Shown: one piece after another, positions 38,072-46,306 of the stretch
How the letters are laid out: each line of letters starts with the position of its first letter
How positions within the stretch are numbered: the first letter of the stretch is position 1
Source: Ornithinibacillus californiensis
GTDB lineage: Bacteria > Bacillota > Bacilli > Bacillales > Amphibacillaceae
Reading direction: 5' to 3'
Assembly (NCBI RefSeq): GCF_001038485.1
Contig: NZ_LDUE01000006.1
Location: forward strand, 1 to 64,000
DNA: 64,000 bases
Notes under the pieces: model-generated
What the model was told of the DNA's origin: nothing
What the model saw: only the letters and a program-made list of their open reading frames with translations
The model's database searches: none
Program-made: the position numbers and the translations under genes

Positions 38072-38788
38072 CTAATTATCTAGTTTTCGAAGTTCTTGCA
38101 TAATTTCTGTTTTCGCCTTCGTACCTTCATCAATTTCCTTAAGTACTTTAGCAGGTGTTCCAGCAACTAATGTGTATGGAGCGACATCTTTCGTAACAAC
38201 TGCTCCAGCAGCCACTATTGCACCTTTTCCAATCGTTACACCTTCTAATACAACAACATTCGCTCCAATTACTACATCATCTTCTACAACAACAGGTTTT
38301 GCTGATGGTGGTTCAATAACTCCAGCTAATACAGTCCCTGCGCCGATATGGCAATTCTTACCTACTGTAGCTCTGCCTCCTAACACCGCATTCATATCTA
38401 TCATCGTGCCTTCTCCAATAACAGCACCTATATTAATCATAGCGCCCATCATAATCACTACGCCATCACCAATCATAACTTGGTCGCGGATGACTGCACC
38501 TGGTTCAATTCTAGCATTGATATTTTTTAAATCTAATAAAGGAATTGCTGAATTACGACGATCGTTTTCAACCACATAATCTGTAACAGCATCTTTATTC
38601 TTATCAAGAAACACTGATATGTCAGCCCATTCCCCAAATAGCACACCGCTATGTTGTTCTACAAACGCTTGTATAGAATCATATGACAATGTATTTAATT
38701 TATCACCTTTTATATAAACCTTTACAGGCGTACTCTTCTTACTATTTGAGATAAAGTTAATAATTTCTTTGGCATCCATCATTTTCAT
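38072..38788 (-). CDS. dapH: Tetrahydrodipicolinate N-acetyltransferase
   Basis: This 238-residue enzyme uses acetyl-CoA to acetylate tetrahydrodipicolinate on the way to lysine and peptidoglycan diaminopimelate. An N-terminal helical domain (1-80) is followed by left-handed beta-helix hexapeptide repeats (about 85-205), such as [20 protein letters not shown] and [18 protein letters not shown] chose ATG at 38788, after AGGAGGTGGC, so that the protein begins [10 protein letters not shown] like the Bacillus enzyme. A longer frame to 38848 lacks support. Operon with ykuR. Confidence 0.94.
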   Translation of the reverse strand: MKMMDAKEIINFISNSKKSTPVKVYIKGDKLNTLSYDSIQAFVEQHSGVLFGEWADISVFLDKNKDAVTDYVVENDRRNSAIPLLDLKNINARIEPGAVIRDQVMIGDGVVIMMGAMINIGAVIGEGTMIDMNAVLGGRATVGKNCHIGAGTVLAGVIEPPSAKPVVVEDDVVIGANVVVLEGVTIGKGAIVAAGAVVTKDVAPYTLVAGTPAKVLKEIDEGTKAKTEIMQELRKLDN

Positions 38789-38919
38789 GGTAAGCCACCT
38801 CCTAATTTTTATAATTTTCACTTTAACATTCTGTACTGATTTGAGCAATTAGAATTACTTGCATTGCTCGTATCATTGCATGGAAGTACTTCAAGATGGA
38901 CTTCTTTCTTAGTTACAAA

Positions 38920-38956
38920 AAAGAGCTCCCTTTGCTTTGGTTGCAAAGGAGCTCTT
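38920..38956 (-). terminator. Terminator between darB and dapH
   Basis: AAGAGCTCC and TTTGC pair with GCAAAG and GGAGCTCTT (one bulge). The minus strand continues TTTTTTGTAAC. Confidence 0.85.
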
Positions 38957-38957
38957 A

Positions 38958-39413
38958 CTATTGGTTTTGTTTGTTTCTATCCGAATAAATATCTTTTCTA
39001 ATTTCCTTTAATATTGCTCTTCTAGTTAGGATACCGTCAAAATACCCCTCTTCATCTACTACACATATAAATGGATAATTTATTAAAGCTTTAAGACCAT
39101 CAACTAATGTGTCCTCTTTTAATACTCTAGGAATATCTGTATTTACTACATCTTTTACTTGCAACTGTGACAACTTATCAATTTCAAATCGTTCCAATCC
39201 TAATATTTCATTGAGGATTTTAGTTTTACCTATTGTACCTTTTAGCTTGTATCCTGTATCTAGAACAGGCACGGCAGAATAACCAGATTTGACTAAAACT
39301 AAAAGAGCGTGTTCCAATGGGTTATTAACTTGAACATGGGCAACTTTCTCTGCGGGAATCATCTTATCGGCAACTGTTAATGTCGTTAATTCCCTATCTT
39401 GTAACAAACTCAT
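38958..39413 (-). CDS. darB: DarB/YkuL-type CBS domain protein, c-di-AMP binding
   Basis: This 151-residue cytosolic protein is made of two CBS domains. VADKMIPAEKVAHVQVNNPL and EHALLVLVKSGYSAVPVLD form the first, and VKDVVNTDIPRVLKEDTLV to GILTRRAILKEI form the second. It closely resembles B. subtilis DarB (YkuL), which binds c-di-AMP and, when free of it, binds the (p)ppGpp synthetase Rel and pyruvate carboxylase PycA. I chose ATG at 39413, 8 bases after AAGGAG. ATG 39416 and GTG 39422 are alternatives. It is monocistronic. Confidence 0.87.
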   Translation of the reverse strand: MSLLQDRELTTLTVADKMIPAEKVAHVQVNNPLEHALLVLVKSGYSAVPVLDTGYKLKGTIGKTKILNEILGLERFEIDKLSQLQVKDVVNTDIPRVLKEDTLVDGLKALINYPFICVVDEEGYFDGILTRRAILKEIRKDIYSDRNKQNQ

Positions 39414-39825
39414 CATACCCACTCCTTTTTACCATACTACTTTATACACATGATTATGAAAGGGGTTTCATAGTTTCACTTATTTACCAGCCAATAATAG
39501 TGTAACACACTTTAGCTTGTTTTAGCATGCACAAAACTTTATGCATAAAAAGTATTAGTACAGATAAACTTTGACAATTTTTATAGCCTTATTGGGATTC
39601 ATCAACTTTCATTTGTTATATACTATGTCTATATGACTTGTTTTGTTGAGTCCAATTTATACTACAGCAAAAAGCTTGTTATTTAGTTTTTTATAAAACC
39701 TTTGTCTACCTTCCACTGCAACAACTTCTCCATACCGATAATCCATTCTGATAAGTTAGTTAGAAATAAACTAACCAAAACTCATGTTACAGACTTTCAA
39801 AACATACTGTACTATATAGCTAGCT

Positions 39826-39835
39826 ATGCTATAAT
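39826..39835 (+). promoter_or_regulatory. Extended -10 promoter of ykuE in a 454-base gap
   Basis: TGC followed by TATAAT (39830-39835) forms an extended -10 element 32 bases before the ykuE start. The -35 position is poor. The remaining gap from 39414 shows no ORF with a binding site and no strong hairpin. It must also hold the darB promoter. Confidence 0.5.
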
Positions 39836-39867
39836 TTATAAAAATTATGATTCACGAAGGTGAAAGC

Positions 39868-40719
39868 ATGAACAGAAGGTCTTTTTTAAAAAAATTTTTA
39901 GGTAGTACACTCGCACTCTTCGGAATGACTGGTAGTGCGTATTACTATGCTAGAAATATAGAACCTAATTTACTTACTGTTAATAAAGAAATCATTGAAT
40001 CTAATAGAATTCCTGCGTCATTTAATGGGTTTAAAATAATTCAGTTTTCAGATACACATATAGGTTTTCATTACACACTAGAACAATTTCAAGATTTAGC
40101 CGAGAAAATTAATAGTTTACAACCAGATTTACTAGTCTTTACTGGTGACCTAGTAGATCGACCAAACCAATACAATTGGACACCGAAACTTACCGAAATA
40201 TTAGCTAATCTACAAGCACCACAGGGAAAGTACTGGATATATGGAAACCATGATCATGGAGGCTATGGAACTGAAGTTATACAGGACGTAATGGGACAAG
40301 CGAATTTCAAGCTGCTAAAAAATAGTCATCAGGCAATAGAACAGGACGTAGATCGAATCATACTTACAGGTATTGATGATGTCATGCTCGGGAGTCCCAA
40401 TCTTACAAAAGCTTTAGAAAATACAAACCCAGATTTATTCACCATTCTTCTTGCCCATGAACCGGACTTTGCCGATATTTCTCAGAAACATCCAATCGAT
40501 GTGCAATTATCTGGACATAGTCACGGTGGACAGGTCCGGCTCCCTTTTGTAGGTCATCTATACACACCTATTTATGCGGAAAAGTATGTAGATGGGAAAT
40601 ATTCATTCGAATCCAGCAAGATGAATCTTTATGTCAGTAGAGGAATTGGTACAACAAGACTACCATATCGTTTCCTTTGCAAACCTGAAATTACTTTGTT
40701 CACGTTGAAGTCTAAATAA
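39868..40719 (+). CDS. ykuE: YkuE-type metallophosphoesterase, Tat substrate
   Basis: This 283-residue calcineurin-type phosphoesterase starts MNRRSFLKKFLGSTLALFG, a twin-arginine signal (RRSFLKK) expected to send it through TatAyCy in folded form. Metal motifs are FSDTHIG, TGDLVDR, YGNHDHGG, LAHEPDF and SGHSHGGQVRLP, all intact. B. subtilis YkuE is a Tat-dependent, wall-associated, metal-binding phosphoesterase. The ATG at 39868 follows GAAGGTG. An ATG at 39847 lacks a site. The substrate is not known. Confidence 0.9.
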   Translation: MNRRSFLKKFLGSTLALFGMTGSAYYYARNIEPNLLTVNKEIIESNRIPASFNGFKIIQFSDTHIGFHYTLEQFQDLAEKINSLQPDLLVFTGDLVDRPNQYNWTPKLTEILANLQAPQGKYWIYGNHDHGGYGTEVIQDVMGQANFKLLKNSHQAIEQDVDRIILTGIDDVMLGSPNLTKALENTNPDLFTILLAHEPDFADISQKHPIDVQLSGHSHGGQVRLPFVGHLYTPIYAEKYVDGKYSFESSKMNLYVSRGIGTTRLPYRFLCKPEITLFTLKSK

Positions 40720-40835
40720 CCAGGCTCCCCAATATATTTACTTAGGCATATATAAAAATAAGCATCACCCTATTATCCAGTCCCAAGTCCATACTACAGG
40801 TACGGGTTAGACTTTAAGATATTATTAGACCAACA

Positions 40836-41066
40836 AGGCTGGGATATAACTGAATCAAAGGTTGTAAATGCGAACAATCATCATATTAGCCCCGGAAATA
40901 TACGGAGACTCCTGTGGGAGGATAGGCATCGGTGAGACCCCGCAAGAGCGATAGCTCTGAGGAGGCTCACCAGCCGCCCACGGAAAGCGTAGTATATTTC
41001 CGGGGCGGGTTATGTGCACTATAATGTTCGGATTTACTTTTGATAGAATTACTTTTGATCCAGCCT
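40836..41066. repeat. 231-bp palindromic intergenic element (MITE-like)
   Basis: The ends are AGGCTGG and CCAGCCT. Inside, ATCAAA-GT-AAAT-CGAACA words recur in inverted orientation on both sides. The core is bounded by perfect 14-bp arms CCCCGGAAATATAC (40890-40903) and GTATATTTCCGGGG (40992-41005). The centre has GGTGAG/CTCACC and AGAGC-GATA-GCTCT hairpins. I know this core (GGAGACTCCTG...GGTGAGACCCCGC...GAGGAGGCTCACC) as a repeat scattered in Bacillaceae genomes. Its composition is much richer in GC than its surroundings. No real ORF is present. Confidence 0.8.
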
Positions 41067-41154
41067 CTCTACCTAGTTGTAACAGTTTATCCATAGTTTT
41101 AACTTCTCCAACATGGTAAACTATAGAAAGAATTTACATAATGGAGGCTATATA

Positions 41155-41742
41155 ATGATTAAAAAGATACCACTGATAGTAGTAATTGGTCTCATCCTTC
41201 TCCTAGCAGCATGCGGTGGTCCGAAATATGAAGGTGATTTTTCATATGAGATTCAGGATTTCACCTATACAAACCAAGATGGTGAACAAGTTAGTAAAAG
41301 TGACTTGGAAGGGAAAATATGGATTGCTGATTTCATTTATACTACATGTGAAACTGAATGCCCACAAATGACTTATAATAAACAAAAAATTGAAAGGGCA
41401 TTACATGAGGAAGGCATTGAAGATGTTGAATTTGTATCCTTTAGTATCGATCCAGAGCATGATACACCAGAAGTTTTAAAAGAATATGGCGAGGTTCGCG
41501 GTATCGAATTTGATAAGGACAATTGGACTTTTTTAACAGGATATGATGCTCAAACAATTAAAGAATTTGCTGTTAAATCGTTTAAGACAATAGTAGAGCC
41601 AATGGAAGACGATACATTCATACATGGCGTACTACTTTATATTATTAGTCCTGAAGGCAATGCTATAAAGAGTTATAATGGAATGTATTTAACAGAAGAA
41701 CAGATTGCTGATGCTGTAAACTTTATTGACGATATGCGATAA
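41155..41742 (+). CDS. SCO1/SenC family lipoprotein, CuA assembly factor
   Basis: This 195-residue predicted lipoprotein has the lipobox LLLAAC (about residue 18) and a thioredoxin-like Sco domain. FIYTTCETECPQMT carries the copper-binding CxxxC pair, SIDPEHDTPEVL is conserved, and the distal copper ligand His is in DTFIHGVLLYII. Sco proteins (YpmQ in B. subtilis) deliver copper to the CuA site of oxidase subunit II, which fits CtaC of this window. The ATG at 41155 follows ATGGAGG. A perfect terminator follows. Confidence 0.92.
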   Translation: MIKKIPLIVVIGLILLLAACGGPKYEGDFSYEIQDFTYTNQDGEQVSKSDLEGKIWIADFIYTTCETECPQMTYNKQKIERALHEEGIEDVEFVSFSIDPEHDTPEVLKEYGEVRGIEFDKDNWTFLTGYDAQTIKEFAVKSFKTIVEPMEDDTFIHGVLLYIISPEGNAIKSYNGMYLTEEQIADAVNFIDDMR

Positions 41743-41768
41743 GAAGCCAGAAATGGCTTCTTATCTTT
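41738..41768 (+). terminator. Terminator after the Sco gene
   Basis: GATAAGAAGCCA pairs perfectly with TGGCTTCTTATC around a 4-base loop, followed by TTTATT. The left arm includes the stop codon. Confidence 0.9.
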
Positions 41769-41839
41769 ATTATTTGATAGTGGACAAGCTTTAAGATACT
41801 ATTAAATAAACGAGATTATAAATGAAAGGAGGTAAACTG

Positions 41840-42310
41840 ATGACAAAGAATGAAACTGTCTCTCTAAGAGAACTAGCAAAAGCTATTTATACAGTTAATC
41901 GCCATGCAAAAACCGCACCAGAACCACAACATTTATACTATATAAAAAAAGAGACTATTAAACGTTTGCTAAAGGAAAACCATGCTAAAAAAGTTGGGTT
42001 ACACTTCTCCGAACACCCAAAGCTTAGTAACCAGCATTCAACCCTCTTAGTTCAGGTGGAAGATTATTATTTTCATATTCCTCCGACGAAGGAAGACTTC
42101 AAGGAACTGAAACATTTAGGAGCACTCGATCAAAATTATCGAAATCCCCAAACAAAAATGTCACTATCGCAAGCCAAGAAGATAATCTATCAATATATTG
42201 ACTGGAAACCAGTTAATAAAAAACCAACTAAAAAACCGCATTCCTCATCCTATTTCACACCATCATCACTCGGGAAAATGGAATGGCCTCCACGGAAAAC
42301 CTTTCGTTAA
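41840..42310 (+). CDS. ykyB: YkyB family protein
   Basis: This 156-residue basic soluble protein has ELAKAIYTVNRHAKTAPEPQ near its N-terminus and HLYYIKKETIKRLLKE after it. It matches YkyB of Bacillus (154 residues) in length and motif. The function is unknown. The C-terminal 35 residues are rich in Lys, Pro and Ser and likely disordered. The ATG at 41840 has AAAGGAGGT upstream. An ATG at 41822 overlaps the site. Independent unit with its own terminator. Confidence 0.88.
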   Translation: MTKNETVSLRELAKAIYTVNRHAKTAPEPQHLYYIKKETIKRLLKENHAKKVGLHFSEHPKLSNQHSTLLVQVEDYYFHIPPTKEDFKELKHLGALDQNYRNPQTKMSLSQAKKIIYQYIDWKPVNKKPTKKPHSSSYFTPSSLGKMEWPPRKTFR

Positions 42311-42359
42311 AAAAGGATGTCTCTTACAGTGAACTTATTCACAAAGAGACATCCTTTTT
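42310..42359 (+). terminator. Terminator after ykyB
   Basis: AAAAAGGATGTCTCTT pairs with AAGAGACATCCTTTTT around an 18-base loop that itself has a GTGAA/TTCAC stem. Confidence 0.9.
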
Positions 42360-42405
42360 AGATTTTTCTTTTAAACCCCGTAACAACTAAACGAATAAAA
42401 AAACC

Positions 42406-42765
42406 TCAAATTTTCTTACTTTTCCCTATTAACTGTCTAACTACATGAACAACACATAATAACAACCCAAACACAGCTAAAGCTTGTAAGGAAATTTTTA
42501 ATAACTGGTAAGTGAACAATTGTATCTCCCCTACAAACAATACAATGGAAAAAAAGATAACGAGAAATAACAACCCGCTCAGAAGGTAACTTACAAGTTT
42601 TTCAGATTGTAAGGAAATTAAAACCATCGATACCGGCCGAATAATATAATAACAAGCCATTATCCCAAGAAAAATTACTAATGTGTAAAATGCTTCTTTA
42701 GTAATTCCTAATGATTCCAATTGAGAAATTTTAATCCAATCAATCATATAAAAAGGAATATTCAT
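42406..42765 (-). CDS. Small membrane protein of unknown function
   Basis: This 119-residue protein has three hydrophobic segments (about residues 24-44, 58-82 and 88-108) and a basic tail VRQLIGKSKKI. I recognise no family. The start is ATG at 42765, with GAGGTGG 7 bases upstream. An in-frame GTG at 42771 sits too close to that site. It converges with ykyB and is divergent from the EamA gene. Confidence 0.65.
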   Translation of the reverse strand: MNIPFYMIDWIKISQLESLGITKEAFYTLVIFLGIMACYYIIRPVSMVLISLQSEKLVSYLLSGLLFLVIFFSIVLFVGEIQLFTYQLLKISLQALAVFGLLLCVVHVVRQLIGKSKKI

Positions 42766-42903
42766 GTTCACACCACCTCATACTTAACCTATTTATCATT
42801 GTAAACGGAATAAAAGAAAACTATACTAGTTTCGTATGTATTTAATTAATTTTCACTAAATTTGCTATAATTAATATAGCTAACTAGAGAGGTGGTTGTT
42901 CTA

Positions 42904-43800
42904 TTGAATAAAGCAATTTTCTATATCATGCTAGGTGCAGCATTGTGGGGTACCATCGGCTGGTTCGTAAAGAATTTATATACATATGGTTTTACTCCAA
43001 TGGAGGTCGTAACACTTCGAGCAGCAACAACTGCAATTATATTAGTTACATATTTGTTAATCATATCACCACAGAAATTAAAATTATCAAGATTTTCTGA
43101 TGTTAAATACTTTATTGGCACTGGAATATTTAGTATTATACTCTTTAATTACTGCATGTTTACAACAATTGACCTATCAACCATTCCTATTGCAACGGCA
43201 TTATTGTATACCGCTCCAGCCTTTGTATCTATCATTTCATTTTTCTTATTCAAGGAAGCATTTACTAGAAAAAAACTGATAGCACTAGCCGGAACCCTTA
43301 TTGGGACGTGTTTTGTAGTAGGGTTAATACCTCTTAATTTGAACGCAATTCCCTTTCAGAGTATCCTGTTCGGGCTGGGTTCTGGTATTGGCTATGCCTT
43401 ATATAGTATTTTCAGTAAATATGCTCTACAAAAATATACAAGTTTGAGTATTACTACCTTCACTTTTATAGTAGCATCCTTGTCTCTGCTACCTTTCTTT
43501 CCGTATGGTGAAAAACTAAAGCTACTAATGGAACCAGAAGTATTACTACTTGCGTTTGGCCTAGGACTTTTTCCAACCGCAATCGCTTATATCGTTTATA
43601 CCTATGGTTTGAATAACACGCAAGCTTCAAAGGCATCGATTCTATCCACTATAGAACCAGTTGTTGCAACACTTATTGGGATATTTGTCTTTCATGAAGC
43701 CTTTTCCTTTGTACAAATGATAGGGATGTCACTTATAATAGGTGCAGTTATACTAATGCAAACCAAATCAAAGAATCGTGGTTCTTACGTACAAATTTAA
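42904..43800 (+). CDS. EamA (DMT) family permease
   Basis: This 298-residue protein has ten predicted membrane segments in two EamA repeats (about 5-135 and 150-290). The family proline/glycine features are LGAALWGTIGWFVKNLY and TIEPVVATLIGIFVFHEAF. Drug/metabolite transporters of this type export amino acids or metabolites. The substrate is unknown. The start is TTG at 42904, 8 bases after GAGGTGG. GTG at 42892 overlaps that site. Only 28 bases separate it from patA, suggesting co-transcription. Confidence 0.88.
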   Translation: MNKAIFYIMLGAALWGTIGWFVKNLYTYGFTPMEVVTLRAATTAIILVTYLLIISPQKLKLSRFSDVKYFIGTGIFSIILFNYCMFTTIDLSTIPIATALLYTAPAFVSIISFFLFKEAFTRKKLIALAGTLIGTCFVVGLIPLNLNAIPFQSILFGLGSGIGYALYSIFSKYALQKYTSLSITTFTFIVASLSLLPFFPYGEKLKLLMEPEVLLLAFGLGLFPTAIAYIVYTYGLNNTQASKASILSTIEPVVATLIGIFVFHEAFSFVQMIGMSLIIGAVILMQTKSKNRGSYVQI

Positions 43801-43828
43801 TATTATTAATCAACTTGGAGGAAAAACA

Positions 43829-44986
43829 GTGAATGAATTATTGAATCATCACGTACAATCCATCGAAATATCTGGGATTAGAAAGTTTTTCAATCTGGTA
43901 GCTAGTGAAAAGGATGTAGTCTCCCTTACTATAGGTCAACCTGATTTCTATACGCCAGAGCATATAAAAAAAGCTTCTATTACTGCTATCCAATCTAATA
44001 AAACGACATACACAAATAATGCAGGTATTATCGAGTTAAGAAAAGCTATAGCAAATTATTATGAATCAAACTATCATGTAAGCTTTAATCCGGAGAGTGA
44101 AATTATTGTTACAACAGGCGCATCACAGGCTATTGATATCGCTTTCCGTACCATATTAAATCCCGGTGATGAGGTTATCTTACCTGCACCTATCTATCCT
44201 GGATATGAGCCACTGATCACTTTAGCAGGTGCGAAGTCTGTACTAGTTGACACAACAAAGACTAATTTTAAATTGACAAAAGATGTCTTAAAAAACGCAA
44301 TTACGGAAAAAACTAAATGTGTTGTACTCCCCTATCCTTCTAACCCAACAGGAGCTTCATTTAGTACTGCTGAACTAAAAGAACTTGTTGATGTATTAAA
44401 GGATAAAAAGATATTCATTTTAGCTGATGAAATCTACAGTGAACTTCTATATGATTTTAAACATACTTCCATTTCAAGCTTTGCCGAGGTAAAGGAACAG
44501 ACCATCGTAGTGAATGGATTATCTAAGTCACATTCAATGACTGGATTCCGAATTGGCTATGCTCTTGCACCACAATGGATTGCAAACCACATGTTAAAAG
44601 TGCACCAGTACAATGTGTCCTGTGCTTCGTCTATTAGCCAATATGCAGCCTTAGAAGCTTTAACAAATGGATTAGCTGATCCTATAAAAATGAAAGAGGT
44701 CTATCAACAACGAAGAGATTATGTGGTAAATCGTCTAGTCAAAATGGGGCTAACTGTTAATAATCCCAATGGGGCTTTCTACCTTTTCCCTCACTTCTCT
44801 AAACAAGGGATGACATCGTTTGAATTAGGCTTGGATTTAGTTAAAAAGAGTAAAGTAGCACTAGTACCAGGAACTAGTTTTTCGTCTCTTGGAGAGGGAT
44901 ATATGAGGTTATCCTATGCATACCATCAAGACACACTTCAGATGGGATTAGACCGAATTGAACATTACGTACAAACCTATTATTAA
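43829..44986 (+). CDS. patA: PatA-type aminotransferase (N-acetyldiaminopimelate aminotransferase)
   Basis: This 385-residue class I PLP enzyme has SIEISGIRKFFNLVA near the start, the cofactor lysine in VNGLSKSHSMTGFRIGYA (about residue 235), NPTGASF, and the C-terminal MRLSYAY with the substrate-carboxylate Arg. In B. subtilis PatA performs the transamination step of the acetylase lysine branch. dapH and ykuR are 5-7 kb away here. The start is GTG at 43829, with GGAGG 7 bases upstream. The frame extends to 43778 inside the EamA gene but without a site. Confidence 0.88.
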   Translation: MNELLNHHVQSIEISGIRKFFNLVASEKDVVSLTIGQPDFYTPEHIKKASITAIQSNKTTYTNNAGIIELRKAIANYYESNYHVSFNPESEIIVTTGASQAIDIAFRTILNPGDEVILPAPIYPGYEPLITLAGAKSVLVDTTKTNFKLTKDVLKNAITEKTKCVVLPYPSNPTGASFSTAELKELVDVLKDKKIFILADEIYSELLYDFKHTSISSFAEVKEQTIVVNGLSKSHSMTGFRIGYALAPQWIANHMLKVHQYNVSCASSISQYAALEALTNGLADPIKMKEVYQQRRDYVVNRLVKMGLTVNNPNGAFYLFPHFSKQGMTSFELGLDLVKKSKVALVPGTSFSSLGEGYMRLSYAYHQDTLQMGLDRIEHYVQTYY

Positions 44987-45044
44987 TGGAAATAGACGGG
45001 ATACACAAAAGTTCATGATATCCCTCCTATTAGCCATATGATAG

Positions 45045-45239
45045 TTACTTAAGTTTTATTTCTTCTATGTCTGAGTGAGTATGATCTTTTTTTGATTTTT
45101 CATAAATATTTAGTAAGCGGTCTAGTTCTTGACTAAGTGCTATCGATTCTAAGCTAGTAATTCCTTGCGTTAATGCGGTAGAACTCATTTTACTTCTTAA
45201 TGTTTCTATTTCTTTTAGGAGCTTGTCAGTATCGTGCAT
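45045..45239 (-). CDS. Spo0E-like aspartyl-phosphate phosphatase
   Basis: This 64-residue helical protein has ALSQELDRLLNIYEK, containing the SQxLDxLLxxY signature of the Spo0E family. The members form a two-helix hairpin that dephosphorylates Spo0A~P or interacts with other response regulators. The ATG at 45239 follows a perfect AAAGGAGGT, but with a long spacing of about 14 bases, so initiation may be weak. It stands between patA and the signal peptidase gene. The target is unknown. Confidence 0.85.
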   Translation of the reverse strand: MHDTDKLLKEIETLRSKMSSTALTQGITSLESIALSQELDRLLNIYEKSKKDHTHSDIEEIKLK

Positions 45240-45408
45240 AAATGAACTACAATACCTCCTTTACTATTTCTATTACTTTAGCATAGATAAACATCTTCTA
45301 ACAAAGAATTTATCTTTACCTAAATTTTTAACACTTATATAACATTTTTCTTGTTATACTATAAATAAATAACTATATGTACTTTGTATGATGAAAGGAA
45401 TGTCTTCT

Positions 45409-45933
45409 TTGGCCGAAGTTAACGAAAAAAATGAATGGGTAGAATGGGGAAAAGCTATTGTTATAGCCATCATTCTAGCATTTTTACTACGAACTTTTAT
45501 TTTTGCTACTTCCATAGTGGAAGGAGATAGTATGGATCCAGCTCTTCAGGATGGTGAACGAGTTATATTCAACAAATTAGTTTACATAATTGATGAACCT
45601 GAAAGAGGAGACATTGTCATCATTCATCGTCCAGAGAAAAATTACGTAAAGCGAGTAATTGGCTTACCTGGTGAAACAATTGAAATTAGAAATCATAATC
45701 TTTATATCAATAATGTATTGTATGACCAACGTTTTTTAACAGAAGATGCTAAAAATCATACCGGAAATTACGGACCGATTAAAGTGCCTAATGGAAGATA
45801 TTTCGTCATGGGGGATAACCGATCGATTAGTAAAGATTCAAGAAATGGATTAGGATTTATCATGGAAGATGAGATTATTGGAAAATCTGAGTTTGTTTTT
45901 TACCCTTTTGGTGAAATGGCTAAAACTAGATAA
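45409..45933 (+). CDS. Type I signal peptidase
   Basis: This 174-residue membrane-anchored serine protease removes signal peptides of exported proteins. It has one N-terminal membrane helix (about 14-33), then the catalytic Ser in VEGDSMDPAL, the catalytic Lys in NYVKRVIGLPGE and box E GDNRSISKDSR. It resembles Bacillus SipS/SipT. I chose TTG at 45409, 8 bases after AAAGGAA. ATG codons at 45388, 45391 and 45400 lie before or within that site. Monocistronic. Confidence 0.93.
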   Translation: MAEVNEKNEWVEWGKAIVIAIILAFLLRTFIFATSIVEGDSMDPALQDGERVIFNKLVYIIDEPERGDIVIIHRPEKNYVKRVIGLPGETIEIRNHNLYINNVLYDQRFLTEDAKNHTGNYGPIKVPNGRYFVMGDNRSISKDSRNGLGFIMEDEIIGKSEFVFYPFGEMAKTR

Positions 45934-45943
45934 ACATACAAAT

Positions 45944-45985
45944 GGGGTTGTCTTTTAGAAATCACTCTAGAAGACAACCCTTTTT
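45944..45985 (+). terminator. Terminator after the signal peptidase gene
   Basis: GGGTTGTCTT and TAGA pair with TCTA and AAGACAACCC (one mismatch), followed by TTTTT. Confidence 0.88.
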
Positions 45986-46018
45986 AATTTAAGAAAAGAA
46001 GGTATAAAATCCAGAGAT

Positions 46019-46048
46019 GTCTAGCTCCGGGCGCCCTGCGCTTTTCTT
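46019..46048. repeat. Remnant of a dispersed Bacillaceae intergenic repeat
   Basis: TGTCTAGCTCCGGGCGCCCT followed by GCGCTTTTCTT resembles the TGTCTAGCTCC-type repeat that recurs in Bacillaceae intergenic regions. It is a GC-rich patch within AT-rich DNA with a GGGCGCCC palindrome. Confidence 0.5.
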
Positions 46049-46050
46049 AA

Positions 46051-46140
46051 TTATTTTTCATTATCCCAAACAAAACTACCGATAAAAAATAAAAGGATTA
46101 CAAAGCAAAGTACGCCAAAAGCTGCTTCAAATTCAAACAT
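46051..46140 (-). CDS. 29-residue single-pass membrane peptide ORF
   Basis: The ATG at 46140 has a perfect AGGAGGTGG upstream at good spacing. The peptide begins MFEFEAAFGVLCFVILLFF and ends GSFVWDNEK. One hydrophobic helix (about 8-24) is flanked by acidic ends, unusual for membrane peptides. It occupies most of the otherwise empty 45986-46306 gap. I recognise no family. It is reminiscent in size of small accessory subunits of membrane complexes, but no sequence match supports that. Confidence 0.55.
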   Translation of the reverse strand: MFEFEAAFGVLCFVILLFFIGSFVWDNEK

Positions 46141-46306
46141 GATGTGCCACCTCCTAGCATTAATATATGTATCATTTCACTATTTTAAAAAAATACTTAT
46201 AACCTTATATATCATACCACATTAAGTCCCTAAATAAAGAGAAATATGTTAAGATATAAGTAAATTTATTGACGAGATTTATCGAATTTAGGAAGAGGGT
46301 GAAAAC

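Noticed and set aside
38172-38579. 135-codon ORF opposite dapH
   Set aside because: Antisense to the hexapeptide repeats, which explains its repetitive Ile/Thr/Ala composition.
38789-38919. Possible lysine riboswitch upstream of dapH
   Set aside because: The 130-base region is too short and has none of the conserved lysine-riboswitch core that I can recognise.
40855-41094. 79-codon minus-strand ORF across the palindromic repeat
   Set aside because: It is produced by the repeat sequence, has no binding site and no protein-like composition.
44998-45024. GGGATA/TATCCC hairpin after patA as a terminator
   Set aside because: Only six base pairs with a long loop and no T run.
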